From: Pseudanabaena galeata CCNP1313
GTDB taxonomy: Bacteria > Cyanobacteriota > Cyanobacteriia > Pseudanabaenales > Pseudanabaenaceae
Reading direction: 5' to 3'
Assembly: GCF_029910235.1 (NCBI RefSeq)
Contig: NZ_CP112874.1
Coordinates: 4,082,501 to 4,146,500, forward strand
Length of the DNA: 64,000 nt
Shown here: piece by piece, positions 7,592 through 15,300 of the stretch
Position numbering within the stretch: the first letter of the stretch is position 1
Layout of the letters: each line of letters opens with the position of its first letter
Made by a program: the position numbers and the translations under genes
Notes under the pieces: model-generated
The model's database searches: none
Told to the model about the DNA's origin: nothing
The model's input: the letters and a program-made list of their open reading frames with translations, nothing else

Positions 7592-8305
7592 TTAGTGGGA
7601 TGGTCTTTGTAATGCAGCGCCACGTCTTGATTTAATGCGTTGCTCCGATCGCGGATCGATTTTGAGGTTAATTATTTGGTGTTTATGGCGATCGACTAGG
7701 GGGAATTGGGTTTGCCAATTGCTAATAATATGAAAATAATTTTCGGCATCTTCTAAACAATATTCGTAAATTTCATTAAGAATTGTTTCATATCCTCTTT
7801 CTTTCCGTAATACCTTTACTCCATTCCGAAAAACATAGTATCCCTTAATTCTTTTATAAATAGGAATTTCTAAATAAGCAAATAAATTATTCAAACCTTG
7901 ATTGAGGTCTGTCCGTTGAATAATTCTTTGTAAATCTAGTATTTTAATACTATCAACTTTAGGAATGAAATCTAGAGCATCAATTCTTTGACGTAAGCAA
8001 AACATATCACTAGTTGACAATCCATAACCAATGAAATATTTGCCCTGTAAACTTTGTAAGTCATTTAAGATGTCTTGAATTATCCTCTTTTCTTGTGTAC
8101 TTGATTCGATAAATTGGATTTTTATGTATTGCTCGTTACTATCTTCTAAAATGCGTGTGAGTGTATAACCAAATATTTTTTGTACTGTGGCATTCTTATG
8201 AAAATCGCGACACCATTCTAAGTCTAAAAAAACAAGATCGTAGATTGAGCCATTATAGAAGTTATTTGTATATTGACTTGAAAGCTTGAGTTCCCTTTTA
8301 TACAT
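7592..8305 (-). CDS. Predicted DEDDy 3'-5' exonuclease-like (RNase H fold) protein
   Basis: I do not recognise a named family for this 237-residue protein, but three spaced motifs fit the DnaQ-like DEDD exonuclease fold. Exo I is YDLVFLDLEW (Asp28, Glu30); Exo II is FIGYGLSTSDMFCLRQRI (Asp100); Exo III is YCLEDAENYF with the YxxxD form (Tyr182, Asp186). That form is the DEDDy subtype, acting on DNA or RNA 3' ends with two metal ions. No polymerase or helicase domain is attached. It lies alone between repeat-rich gaps, beside but oriented away from the end of the NrtR gene. The function is inferred only from motif order and spacing. Confidence 0.6.
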   Translation of the reverse strand: MYKRELKLSSQYTNNFYNGSIYDLVFLDLEWCRDFHKNATVQKIFGYTLTRILEDSNEQYIKIQFIESSTQEKRIIQDILNDLQSLQGKYFIGYGLSTSDMFCLRQRIDALDFIPKVDSIKILDLQRIIQRTDLNQGLNNLFAYLEIPIYKRIKGYYVFRNGVKVLRKERGYETILNEIYEYCLEDAENYFHIISNWQTQFPLVDRHKHQIINLKIDPRSEQRIKSRRGAALQRPSH

Positions 8306-8493
8306 AAAGTTTGACTTAAAGGTGGGCTAGCAAATCGATAGATTTGTTTGATTTGCTTAGTGCTGTACTTATACATCCTAACGGTAATACTCTGTTTGCG
8401 ATCGCTAATTTGGTGATCGTCTTGTTAAGAAAGATAAGAGACAATACAAATCATCACCTCTACTCTCTTCTTTGTCTAAAAATAGACATTAAA

Positions 8494-8544
8494 ACCCGCA
8501 AATTATTGGTGCGGCGTGAAGCGCCGCACCAATAATTTGCGGGT
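8494..8544. terminator. Palindrome (family E) at the 3' end of the NrtR-type gene
   Basis: ACCCGCAAATTATTGGTGCG pairs with its exact complement around GCGTGAAGCGC. It lies 22 bases past the minus-strand stop at 8567 and may end that transcript, although it lacks a clear U-tract. Confidence 0.5.
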
Positions 8545-8566
8545 AGGAAAGTAGTAATCTTTGGTT

Positions 8567-9280
8567 TTAGATTTCAAAATTAAATCCATTTTGTTTTAAC
8601 TGTAAGTATTTAGTCTCATCAAATTCATAAAGTTTTGCAGCACGATGGGCGACATTGTGTTCGACTTTTCCTGTATCAATGAGCAAGTCCATGCCAAGAA
8701 TTTTTTTACGAAAGTTACGTTTGTCTAAAGATCGATCTAATACAGTTTCATAGAGTTTTTGGAGTTGTGACAGGGTAAAGTTTTTGGGTAATAGCTCAAA
8801 GCCAATTGGTTCATAACGAATTTTGTTGCGTAATCTGGCGATCGCCGTTTGCAAGATCTGATTATGGTCAAAGGCTAAAGGCGGAATTTTCGAGATGGCG
8901 AACCAATCAGCCTCACGCGCATCAGTGGATGCTTGGATTTTTTGCTCCACTAAATTAATCAATGCGTAATAGGCGACAGTAACTGTGCGATCGCGGGGAT
9001 CGCGCCCCAAATCACCGAATGTGTAAAGTTGCTCTAGGTAAACATCATGTATTCCTGTCTCTTCTTGCAATTCTCGCAAAGCCGCCTGTTCTAAAGTTTC
9101 ATCAATCCGTACAAATCCCCCAGGGATCGCCCATTGTCCTTGAAATGGCGGAATATTGCGCTGGATTAGCATCACTTTGAGTTCCTGCTGAGCATCAAGT
9201 CCAAATACGATGCAATCCACAGTAAGAGCAGGTCGTGGATATTCATAATTATACATTTGATAAATTTTTCCTTTTTCCAT
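8567..9280 (-). CDS. nrtR: NrtR-type Nudix/winged-helix protein (NAD-metabolism regulator or ADP-ribose hydrolase)
   Basis: The protein has 237 residues: an N-terminal Nudix domain (about 15-150) followed by the winged-helix segment (about 155-235) typical of NrtR regulators, which bind ADP-ribose and repress NAD-related genes. The C-terminal part shows the [29 protein letters not shown] signature region. The Nudix box at 55-77 is complete (G55, E61, R69-E70, E73-E74, G76). The protein may therefore still hydrolyse a nucleoside diphosphate substrate as well as sense it; many NrtR proteins have lost this. It is divergent from the phosphatase/ADP-ribosylglycohydrolase genes and the shared 80-bp gap holds two inverted repeats that are likely its operators. 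A Shine-Dalgarno-like AAGGAAAAA lies before the start. Confidence 0.85.
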   Translation of the reverse strand: MEKGKIYQMYNYEYPRPALTVDCIVFGLDAQQELKVMLIQRNIPPFQGQWAIPGGFVRIDETLEQAALRELQEETGIHDVYLEQLYTFGDLGRDPRDRTVTVAYYALINLVEQKIQASTDAREADWFAISKIPPLAFDHNQILQTAIARLRNKIRYEPIGFELLPKNFTLSQLQKLYETVLDRSLDKRNFRKKILGMDLLIDTGKVEHNVAHRAAKLYEFDETKYLQLKQNGFNFEI

Positions 9281-9302
9281 TTAACTTTTTCCTTGATCAG
9301 GC

Positions 9303-9331
9303 TTGACATAGTGTAAAAATGACACTATAGT
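9303..9331 (+). promoter_or_regulatory. Consensus promoter of the phosphatase/ADP-ribosylglycohydrolase genes
   Basis: TTGACA at 9303-9308 and TATAGT at 9326-9331 are separated by 17 bases, a near-perfect sigma-70 promoter. Transcription would start around 9338, leaving only a short leader before the ATG at 9361. No Shine-Dalgarno sequence is visible there. Confidence 0.75.
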
Positions 9332-9351
9332 AGTTTGTGTAGTTTATACAC
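9309..9351. promoter_or_regulatory. Two inverted-repeat operators, probable NrtR sites
   Basis: Site 1 is TAGTGT-N7-ACACTA at 9309-9327, filling the promoter spacer. Site 2 is GTGT-N7-ACAC at 9337-9351, at the expected start of transcription. Both share the core GTGTA-N6-ACAC, with centres 26 bp apart. AGTGTA/TACACT-type palindromes are the known style of NrtR operator, but binding here is inferred. Confidence 0.65.
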
Positions 9352-9360
9352 TATAACGTC

Positions 9361-10224
9361 ATGCAAGAACAAGTAGAACTTCCTGAACTGCGATCGCTGC
9401 AAATTCCTGATTTAGCGGGTGAAAATTTGTCAAGTCAGTTTGAATATGCCTGCGGTTCAATTATTGGGCGCAACCATGTTCTTGCTAGCAAAAATAATCA
9501 GGATGCGCTGCGGATTGTCCTGTGGGATAACTTTATGACGGCTGTAGTGTGTGACGGCTGCGGCAGTGGTAAACATAGCGAGGTTGGGGCAAAGCTCGGT
9601 ACGCTGATGGTGACTGATGCGATCGCCGATTTACTCCATCAAGGGTTAGCAATATCTGAGCCTGATTTTTGGAATGTGCTTAAAATTAATCTCTTACAGA
9701 AAGTAAAGGCTTTTGTGGAGATCTCGACTAATGAGACTCAAGAATCTGTGATGCAATTTGTGAATAACTATCTATTATTTACAATTGTGGGCTTAGTCAT
9801 CACTCCTAGCGAAACAGTTGCTTTCTCTATGGGCGATGGGGCGATCGCTGTTAATGGCAAACTTACTCAAATTCCAGCCTATCCCGATAACGCCCCGCCC
9901 TATCTTGCTTACGGCTTGTATCGACCTGAAGCAGTGAGTTTTGAGATTCGCGATCGTATCCCTACATCAGAATTAGAATCTATTCTAATTGCTACCGATG
10001 GAATTGATGATTTGATCGCTGTGGAAGAGGTAAGTCAGTTTTGGCAAGAAGATCGTTACTTCAAAAATCCTGATGCCATAAGACGTAAGTTAGCAATGCT
10101 AAATCGTGAGGAAGTAAAACCAGATTGGCAGAAACGAGAGCTAATTAAGCGATCTGGTGTGCTTTCTGATGATACGAGTTTAATTGTGATAAGAAGACCC
10201 TCACCCCCAGCCCCTCTCCCATAG
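9361..10224 (+). CDS. PP2C-family serine/threonine phosphatase
   Basis: This 287-residue soluble protein has the PP2C fold: GSIIGRNHVLASKNNQDAL near the N-terminus, AVVCDGCGSGKHSEVGAKLGT (metal-binding Asp in CDGCGSG), AFSMGDGAIAV, ILIATDGIDDL and the closing SDDTSLIVIRR. It would dephosphorylate protein substrates, plausibly those of the kinase two genes downstream. It is the first gene after the promoter with twin operators. Oddly, its last residues (RPSPPAPLP) and stop codon come from an inserted repeat at 10198-10240, so the native C-terminus has been replaced. The core motifs are unaffected. Confidence 0.85.
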   Translation: MQEQVELPELRSLQIPDLAGENLSSQFEYACGSIIGRNHVLASKNNQDALRIVLWDNFMTAVVCDGCGSGKHSEVGAKLGTLMVTDAIADLLHQGLAISEPDFWNVLKINLLQKVKAFVEISTNETQESVMQFVNNYLLFTIVGLVITPSETVAFSMGDGAIAVNGKLTQIPAYPDNAPPYLAYGLYRPEAVSFEIRDRIPTSELESILIATDGIDDLIAVEEVSQFWQEDRYFKNPDAIRRKLAMLNREEVKPDWQKRELIKRSGVLSDDTSLIVIRRPSPPAPLP

Positions 10225-10240
10225 GGCGAGGGGAGCAAGA
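10198..10240. repeat. 'CCCTCACCCC(C/T)AGCCCC' repeat overlapping the phosphatase stop codon
   Basis: CCCTCACCCCCAGCCCCTCT is followed by CCC, then by the partial complement GGGCGAGGGG and AGCAAGA. A second copy with the same order and spacing lies in frame inside the kinase gene at 11981-12029. A tandem TTTTACC tract (about 10243-10270) follows before the next gene. Confidence 0.75.
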
Positions 10241-10280
10241 CTATTTTACCTTTTACCTTTTACCTTTTTACTTGAAAACT

Positions 10281-11063
10281 ATGTTAGGCGCAATTGTCGG
10301 TGATATCGTCGGTTCCATTTACGAATTTAATAATCATCGCTCAAAAGACTTCCCTCTCTTTAGTGGAGGATGTGATTTTACCGATGACTCAGTGTTAACT
10401 GTAGCAGTAGCTGATTGCTTGATGCATCAAGGCAATTATGCAGAATACATCAAAAACTATGCTCGTAAATATACCAATCGTGGCTATGGTGGACGCTTTG
10501 CTCAGTGGATTCGTTTTGAGAGTATGGAGCCATACAATAGCTGGGGTAATGGCTCAGCAATGCGAGTCAGTTCTATCGGATTTGCCTATGATGACTTGGA
10601 ATCGGTGATGAATGAAGCTAAGCGATCGGCGGAAGTGACCCATAATCATCCTGAAGGAGTCAAGGGAGCGCAAGCAACGGCTGTGGCTATCTTGATGGCG
10701 CGTCAAGGTCAGAGCAAGGAGGAAATAAAAAATGCGATCGCTAAATCTTTTGGCTATGACTTAAATCGCACTGTAGATGAGATTCGTCCTGTCTATATAT
10801 TTAACGAATCCTGTCAAGAAACTGTGCCTGAAGCAATTATCGCTTTTCTAGAATCAACAGATTTTGAAGATGCAATTCGTAATGCAATTTCTCTCGGTGG
10901 TGATAGCGATACACTCGCTTGCATCACAGGTGGTATTGCCGAAGCTTTTTATGGTGGTGTTCCCCAAGATATTGCTAAACAAGCCTTGAGCTATCTCGAT
11001 AACAATATGCGTGCAGTTGTGGAGAACTTTTATGGATATCTATCTCAATCAAAAGCGGATTAA
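10281..11063 (+). CDS. ADP-ribosylglycohydrolase (DraG/ARH-like)
   Basis: The family removes ADP-ribose from modified proteins or related ADP-ribosyl compounds using two magnesium ions. The 260-residue protein starts MLGAIVGDIVGSIYE, the usual N-terminus, and has the metal motifs FTDDSVLTVAVAD near residue 35 and GGDSDTLACITGGIAEAFYG near 212. The central NSWGNGSAMRVSSIGF block is also conserved. I prefer the ATG at 10281; an in-frame TTG at 10272 would add three residues. The 3' end overlaps the kinase start by about 32 bases, implying coupled expression. The substrate is unknown, and no ADP-ribosyltransferase gene is visible in the window. Confidence 0.9.
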   Translation: MLGAIVGDIVGSIYEFNNHRSKDFPLFSGGCDFTDDSVLTVAVADCLMHQGNYAEYIKNYARKYTNRGYGGRFAQWIRFESMEPYNSWGNGSAMRVSSIGFAYDDLESVMNEAKRSAEVTHNHPEGVKGAQATAVAILMARQGQSKEEIKNAIAKSFGYDLNRTVDEIRPVYIFNESCQETVPEAIIAFLESTDFEDAIRNAISLGGDSDTLACITGGIAEAFYGGVPQDIAKQALSYLDNNMRAVVENFYGYLSQSKAD

Positions 11064-12894
11064 ACTAAATCCTAAAAATGCGATCGGCAAGGGTGGCGAG
11101 GCTGATATCTATGACTTAAAGAATGGTCAAGTTCTCAAACTATTCAAAACCGCCGATCATCCTGATTATCAAATGCTTCCCCAAGAGCAACTGGCGGCAA
11201 CCGCCAGACTAGCATTGCATCAGCAAAAACTGCGGGGCTTCCCTCAAAATTTGCCAGCAAGAGTAATCAAGCCTGAAACCTTGGCAACGGATAAACAAGG
11301 CGTGAATATTCTGGGCTATGCAATGCCATTTTTGCAAAATACAGTGCCACTTTTGAAATATAGCGATCGCAATTATCGTCAAACTAACGCCATCTCACAG
11401 CAAGTTGTGACGAACTTATTTCGCGATTTACATGAAACAGTTCTCAAAGTTCATCAAGCAAATGTCACGATTGGTGATTTCAATGATTTGAATTTATTGG
11501 TTTCTCAAAATCAAGTCCATCTCATTGATGCTGATTCCTTTCAGTTTGGACAGTTTCCCTGTCAGGTATTTACGGCGCGATTTGTTGATCCGTTATTGTG
11601 CGATCGCCAAGCCAATCAACCAATTCTCATCAGTTCCCATAATCCTGATTCTGATTGGTATGCCTTCACGGTGATGTTGATGCAGAGCCTTCTCTATGTC
11701 GATCCCTATGGCGGCGTTTACAAGCCTAAATCTCAAGCATCGCAAATCCCTCACAGCGCCAGACCACTACAAAGGATCACCATTTTTCATCCTGATGTGC
11801 GATATCCTAAACCTGCAATCCCTTGCAAAGTTCTCTCTGATGATTTGCTCCAGTATTTCCATAACTGCTTTGAAAAAGATTGGCGCGGAGTTTTTCCTCA
11901 AAACCTTCTCGCATCAATGCGTTGGACAAAATGTAATCAATGTGGAATCGAACATTTAAGGACTAATTGCCCAATTTGTAGACCCTCACCCCTAGCCCCT
12001 CTCCCACTGGGAGAGGGGAACAAGATGGGAAAAACGTCTTGTAAGGTTTTGCAAATATTCCAAACTGAAGGGATAATTCTTCAATTTGCTTTACAAAACA
12101 ATTCTCTCAATTATCTCTATCACGCTAATCACGAATTCAAACGCGAAGATAACACAGTTTTATTGTCAGGAGAACTCGATGCTAATATTCAATTCGCAAT
12201 CTTTGGTAAGTCTACAATCGTTACCAAACAAGGAAAAGCTCTTACGCTCAATCAAGGACAACCACCGCAAGCGATCGCCGCCGAACTAATCCGAGCCAAT
12301 TCCTTCTCTCGCTATTGGATTGATCAAGGTCAATTGTTACGCGATGGCAAGCTAGGGAATGAATATATTGGCGACATTCTCGAAGGACAAACTCAGTTCT
12401 GGATTGGTGAAACCTTTGGTTTTGGCTTTTATCGGGCAGGTGCGATTAGTGTCGCTTTTACCTTTGATGCTAAACGTATGGGAATTTGCGATCGCGTGAA
12501 TATTCCACCCATTCAAGGAGAATTAATTGATGCAAATTGCGTCTTTAGCAATGACCTCTGCTGGTTCTTCACCATCACCCAAGAGCAAGGCAAAATCATC
12601 CATCATGTTTCTGTATTGCGTCCTAATGGTGAATTAGTATCAACTCTCGCAGGACAAAAAGGTGATATTGCATGGTTAATGAATATTCATGGAGGTAGTG
12701 CGATCGCTAACTGGCTATTCGTTCCCACTGACGAAGGCATCGCCAGAGTTGAGGTGAATAATGGACAAATTATGATTACTAAAACGTTTCCCGAAACTGA
12801 ACCCTATGTTGATAGTGGCTGTTCTCTCATTGTCGGTTCGCAAGGTATTTATGTAATTCACTCACAAAAGATTTTGCAATTGCAAATGGCTTAA
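11032..12894 (+). CDS. Divergent protein kinase with zinc ribbon and C-terminal beta-rich domain
   Basis: About 620 residues. The first 280 are a divergent protein-kinase fold: glycine loop [14 protein letters not shown], lysine strand QVLKLFK, a catalytic loop [12 protein letters not shown] in place of HRD, and [10 protein letters not shown] in place of DFG. A four-cysteine zinc ribbon follows (CNQCG ... CPIC, about residues 302-320). The rest is beta-rich, with no motif I recognise. Directly after the zinc ribbon a repeat element (11981-12029) is read in frame as [20 protein letters not shown]. Kinase plus PP2C plus vWA resembles the TerY-type phosphorylation triads described for bacteria. 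The ATG at 11032 is preferred over GTG at 11011. Confidence 0.75.
   Translation: MDIYLNQKRIKLNPKNAIGKGGEADIYDLKNGQVLKLFKTADHPDYQMLPQEQLAATARLALHQQKLRGFPQNLPARVIKPETLATDKQGVNILGYAMPFLQNTVPLLKYSDRNYRQTNAISQQVVTNLFRDLHETVLKVHQANVTIGDFNDLNLLVSQNQVHLIDADSFQFGQFPCQVFTARFVDPLLCDRQANQPILISSHNPDSDWYAFTVMLMQSLLYVDPYGGVYKPKSQASQIPHSARPLQRITIFHPDVRYPKPAIPCKVLSDDLLQYFHNCFEKDWRGVFPQNLLASMRWTKCNQCGIEHLRTNCPICRPSPLAPLPLGEGNKMGKTSCKVLQIFQTEGIILQFALQNNSLNYLYHANHEFKREDNTVLLSGELDANIQFAIFGKSTIVTKQGKALTLNQGQPPQAIAAELIRANSFSRYWIDQGQLLRDGKLGNEYIGDILEGQTQFWIGETFGFGFYRAGAISVAFTFDAKRMGICDRVNIPPIQGELIDANCVFSNDLCWFFTITQEQGKIIHHVSVLRPNGELVSTLAGQKGDIAWLMNIHGGSAIANWLFVPTDEGIARVEVNNGQIMITKTFPETEPYVDSGCSLIVGSQGIYVIHSQKILQLQMA
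11981..12029. repeat. Repeat element inserted in frame within the kinase gene
   Basis: CCCTCACCCCTAGCCCCTCT followed by the hairpin partner GGGAGAGGGG and AACAAGA matches the element at 10198-10240. The insert keeps the reading frame and contributes about 16 residues after the zinc ribbon, rich in Pro, Leu and Gly. Confidence 0.75.
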
Positions 12895-12913
12895 ATATTT
12901 AGGAGATAAAAAT

Positions 12914-13966
12914 ATGACTACTCAAATCGTTACTCAACTTCCCATTCCCGCATTCTTCGATCGCCACAAAGTCGGATCGGTCTGGCGCGTTCCTTATCAA
13001 GATCGCGCTAACCAAGCCGAAGCATGGGCGAAACAGCATGGTATTACGCCTGCCGCAAAGGATCGCAAGAAAATTTGTTTGATGGCGATCGATGTGCAGA
13101 ATACCTTTTGTATTCCCGATCATGAGCTTTTTGTTGGTGGACGATCTGGAACTGGTGCGATCGAGGATAATGTGCGGCTGTGTGAATTCATCTATCGCAA
13201 CTTGCACCACATCAGCGAAATCGCGCCCACGATGGATACCCATACTGCCATGCAGATTTTTCATCCTATTTTCTGGGTGAATGATGCGGGTGAACATCCT
13301 ATGCCTAATGCTACATCGATTACTCTAGAAGATGTGCAGCAAGGCAAGTGGAAAGTAAATCCTGCGATCGCCTATAGTCTTGCCAAAGGCAACTACATGG
13401 CAATTCAGCGTCACGCTTTGCATTATGTGCAGAAGCTTAGCGATGAAGGCAAGTTTCCACTTACGGTTTGGGCGTATCACTCTATGCTCGGCGGTATCGG
13501 TCACGCGCTAGTTTCTTCTGTCGAAGAAGCGATGTTCTTTCACAATATCGCAAGGCACAGTCAGACTAATTTCGAGATTAAAGGCGGTAATCCTCTCACT
13601 GAAAATTATTCCGTATTGCGTCCTGAAGTGATGGATGGAGCCGATGGTAGACCGATCGCTCAGAAAAATACACGCTTCTTGCAAAGATTATTGGAGTTTG
13701 ATGCTGTAATTATTGCAGGTCAAGCCAAGAGCCATTGCGTCGCATGGACAATCCAAGATTTGCTCAGCGAAATCCTTGCTCATGATCCTAAACTCGCGAA
13801 GAAAGTCTATCTACTCGAAGATTGCACTTCGCCTGTGGTCGTTCCTAACGTGGTGGACTACACCGATCAAGCGGATGCTGCCTTTCAGCGATTTGCTAAT
13901 GCAGGGATGCACCTTGTCAAATCCACTGACGCAATGGAAACTTGGTCAGATCTTAACCTTGCTTAA
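12914..13966 (+). CDS. Nicotinamidase/isochorismatase-superfamily cysteine hydrolase
   Basis: A 350-residue, unusually long member of the cysteine-hydrolase family that includes nicotinamidase PncA. Asp60 in [12 protein letters not shown] and Cys275 in [15 protein letters not shown] match the catalytic aspartate and nucleophile. [16 protein letters not shown] (Asp108, His110, His117) fits the metal-binding site of nicotinamidases. A ~120-residue insertion separates the motifs compared with PncA. Its place in a locus with NrtR and ADP-ribosylglycohydrolase makes a role in nicotinamide or NAD turnover likely, but the substrate is inferred. The Shine-Dalgarno AGGAG at 12901 is well placed, and it follows the kinase by 19 bases. 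Confidence 0.82.
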   Translation: MTTQIVTQLPIPAFFDRHKVGSVWRVPYQDRANQAEAWAKQHGITPAAKDRKKICLMAIDVQNTFCIPDHELFVGGRSGTGAIEDNVRLCEFIYRNLHHISEIAPTMDTHTAMQIFHPIFWVNDAGEHPMPNATSITLEDVQQGKWKVNPAIAYSLAKGNYMAIQRHALHYVQKLSDEGKFPLTVWAYHSMLGGIGHALVSSVEEAMFFHNIARHSQTNFEIKGGNPLTENYSVLRPEVMDGADGRPIAQKNTRFLQRLLEFDAVIIAGQAKSHCVAWTIQDLLSEILAHDPKLAKKVYLLEDCTSPVVVPNVVDYTDQADAAFQRFANAGMHLVKSTDAMETWSDLNLA

Positions 13967-13971
13967 CGAGT

Positions 13972-14000
13972 TTTACTGCGCTTCGTGCAGTAAAACTCTC
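13972..14000. repeat. Hairpin after the cysteine hydrolase gene
   Basis: GAGTTTTACTGC pairs exactly with GCAGTAAAACTC around GCTTCGT. It lies between two same-strand genes and could attenuate readthrough or protect the 3' end of the mRNA. Confidence 0.6.
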
Positions 14001-14030
14001 AATCAAATCCAGTTTTAGGAGGTCAATCCT

Positions 14031-14192
14031 ATGATGAGTATCAATCTTGACTATGAAACAGAGAAATATCTAGTGGCAATCCTTGCGAAAGAAAATACAA
14101 CTAGCTCAGAATTGATTGAACGCTTGCTTAGAGAATATTTAGAATCTATTCAATCTAAAAAAGGATTTTTTGAGCGCCTGTTATCCTCTTAA
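14031..14192 (+). CDS. Small ribbon-helix-helix (CopG-like) protein, 53 residues
   Basis: The short reading frame MMSINLDYETEKYLVAILAK, then ENTTSSELIERLLREYLES, has a strong Shine-Dalgarno (AGGAGGT, about 14018-14024) at proper spacing. A beta strand (SINLDYE), a helix ending at about 20, a turn and a second helix (SSELIERLLREYLE) fit the ribbon-helix-helix fold of CopG-type DNA-binding proteins and antitoxins. No toxin gene is adjacent. Lying among the locus genes, it could be a local regulator. The fold is inferred from pattern only. Confidence 0.6.
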   Translation: MMSINLDYETEKYLVAILAKENTTSSELIERLLREYLESIQSKKGFFERLLSS

Positions 14193-14203
14193 TTATTGCT
14201 GTA

Positions 14204-14502
14204 GGGGCAGAGCATTACTGCCACCATCTCTCTATTTTTAGATCATCTTCATACAGTAATGCTCTGCCCAAGACCTTGAAGCGCAGGGACAAATTACTTG
14301 TGGAAAGCCGAGAGGGTTTAGCATTTGCGAATCTAGATTTCTATGATGTGTTCAAGATTGTGGCGCAAATGCTAAACCCCTACAGATCAACAAATCAAAT
14401 TCATACTCCCTTCCCACCGAAGAAATAGACATATAAAACCAAGAAATAGCGTTGCGGCGCGAAGCGCCGCAACGTCTATTCTTTCACTGGGAAGGGAGTA
14501 TC
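14204..14502. repeat. Three palindromes filling the gap before the vWA gene
   Basis: 14204-14269 pairs GGGGCAGAGCATTACTG with CAGTAATGCTCTGCCC around a 33-base loop. 14314-14379 pairs GGGTTTAGCATTTGCG with CGCAAATGCTAAACCC around a 34-base loop. 14403-14502 has outer arms ATACTCCCTTCCCA and its partner, with an inner family E hairpin (AATAGCGTTGCGGCG). An apparent upstream start at 14452 for the vWA gene is an artefact of this last repeat. Confidence 0.65.
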
Positions 14503-14526
14503 ACCAATCACCAATCACCAAATAAA

Positions 14527-15300
14527 ATGACAAACATTAACGATCTCTTTCAATCCGCTTTAGATGATGGAACCCTTTCCAATGAATCTTTGCAGGCACT
14601 TACTGTTTATGATCTTGGCGCACAAATCCAAGCAGGGCTTGGCATCCATGTTGATGATGTCATGTCTAGCGAAGTTGTGCTAGTTACGATTATGCCCGAT
14701 GACTCTGGCTCGATCCAGTACTCAGGAAATGCTCAAGCAGTGCGTGGCGGACATAACTCCGTCATCGATGCGCTTACATCTTCACAGCAACAGGATAATA
14801 TTCTGATTCACAATCGTTATCTAAATGGAACTATTCTCTATCCTTACTGCCCGATCGCACAGGCAATTCGCATGGATTCCAAGAATTATACGCCCAATCA
14901 AGGTACACCCCTTTATGATCAAACTGTGGTGCTATTGGGGACTGTATTAGCGAAATCTCAGGAATTCTCGGATAATGGCGTGCCTGTTCGCACCGTGACC
15001 CTGATTATTACTGACGGTGATGATTGCCATTCGATGCGTCATACAGCTAAGGATGTAGCAGCGATCGCCCACGATATGCTGCGGATGGAAAATCACATTA
15101 TCGCGGCGATGGGCATTGACGATGGCTCTACGAATTTTCGTCAAGTGTTTAAAGATATGGGAATTCGTGATGAATGGATTCTTACACCTGCGAATAGCGA
15201 TGGCGAAATTCGGAAGGCTTTTCAAGTGTTCTCGCAGTCAGCGATGCGTGTGAGTCAGAGTGCGGCTAATTTAAATTCTTTAGGTGGATTTGGTGGTTGA
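14527..15300 (+). CDS. von Willebrand factor A (vWA) domain protein, TerY-like
   Basis: A 257-residue vWA protein with an intact metal-ion-dependent adhesion site: PDDSGSI (Asp58, Ser60, Ser62), the threonine in NQGTPLYD and the aspartate in TLIITDGDD. Such intracellular vWA proteins act as metal-dependent scaffolds. TerY-like ones are linked to a kinase and a PP2C phosphatase, both encoded upstream here. The start at 14527 follows the repeat. Its 3' end overlaps the convergent histidine kinase gene by 46 bases. It belongs to the same strand and probable functional set as the genes from 9361, although the 334-base repeat-filled gap may mean a separate promoter. Confidence 0.82.
   Translation: MTNINDLFQSALDDGTLSNESLQALTVYDLGAQIQAGLGIHVDDVMSSEVVLVTIMPDDSGSIQYSGNAQAVRGGHNSVIDALTSSQQQDNILIHNRYLNGTILYPYCPIAQAIRMDSKNYTPNQGTPLYDQTVVLLGTVLAKSQEFSDNGVPVRTVTLIITDGDDCHSMRHTAKDVAAIAHDMLRMENHIIAAMGIDDGSTNFRQVFKDMGIRDEWILTPANSDGEIRKAFQVFSQSAMRVSQSAANLNSLGGFGG

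Noticed and set aside
8344-8535. 63-codon plus-strand frame before the NrtR gene
   Set aside because: It ends inside a family E palindrome, has no Shine-Dalgarno sequence and no recognisable domain.
10243-10270. TTTTACC tandem tract before the ADP-ribosylglycohydrolase gene, as a functional site
   Set aside because: It is a simple short tandem repeat directly after a repeat element; no symmetry or promoter match supports a regulatory role.
14200-14502. Possible CRISPR-like or attachment-site array
   Set aside because: The repeated units are inverted pairs with different sequences; there are no direct repeats with regular spacers.
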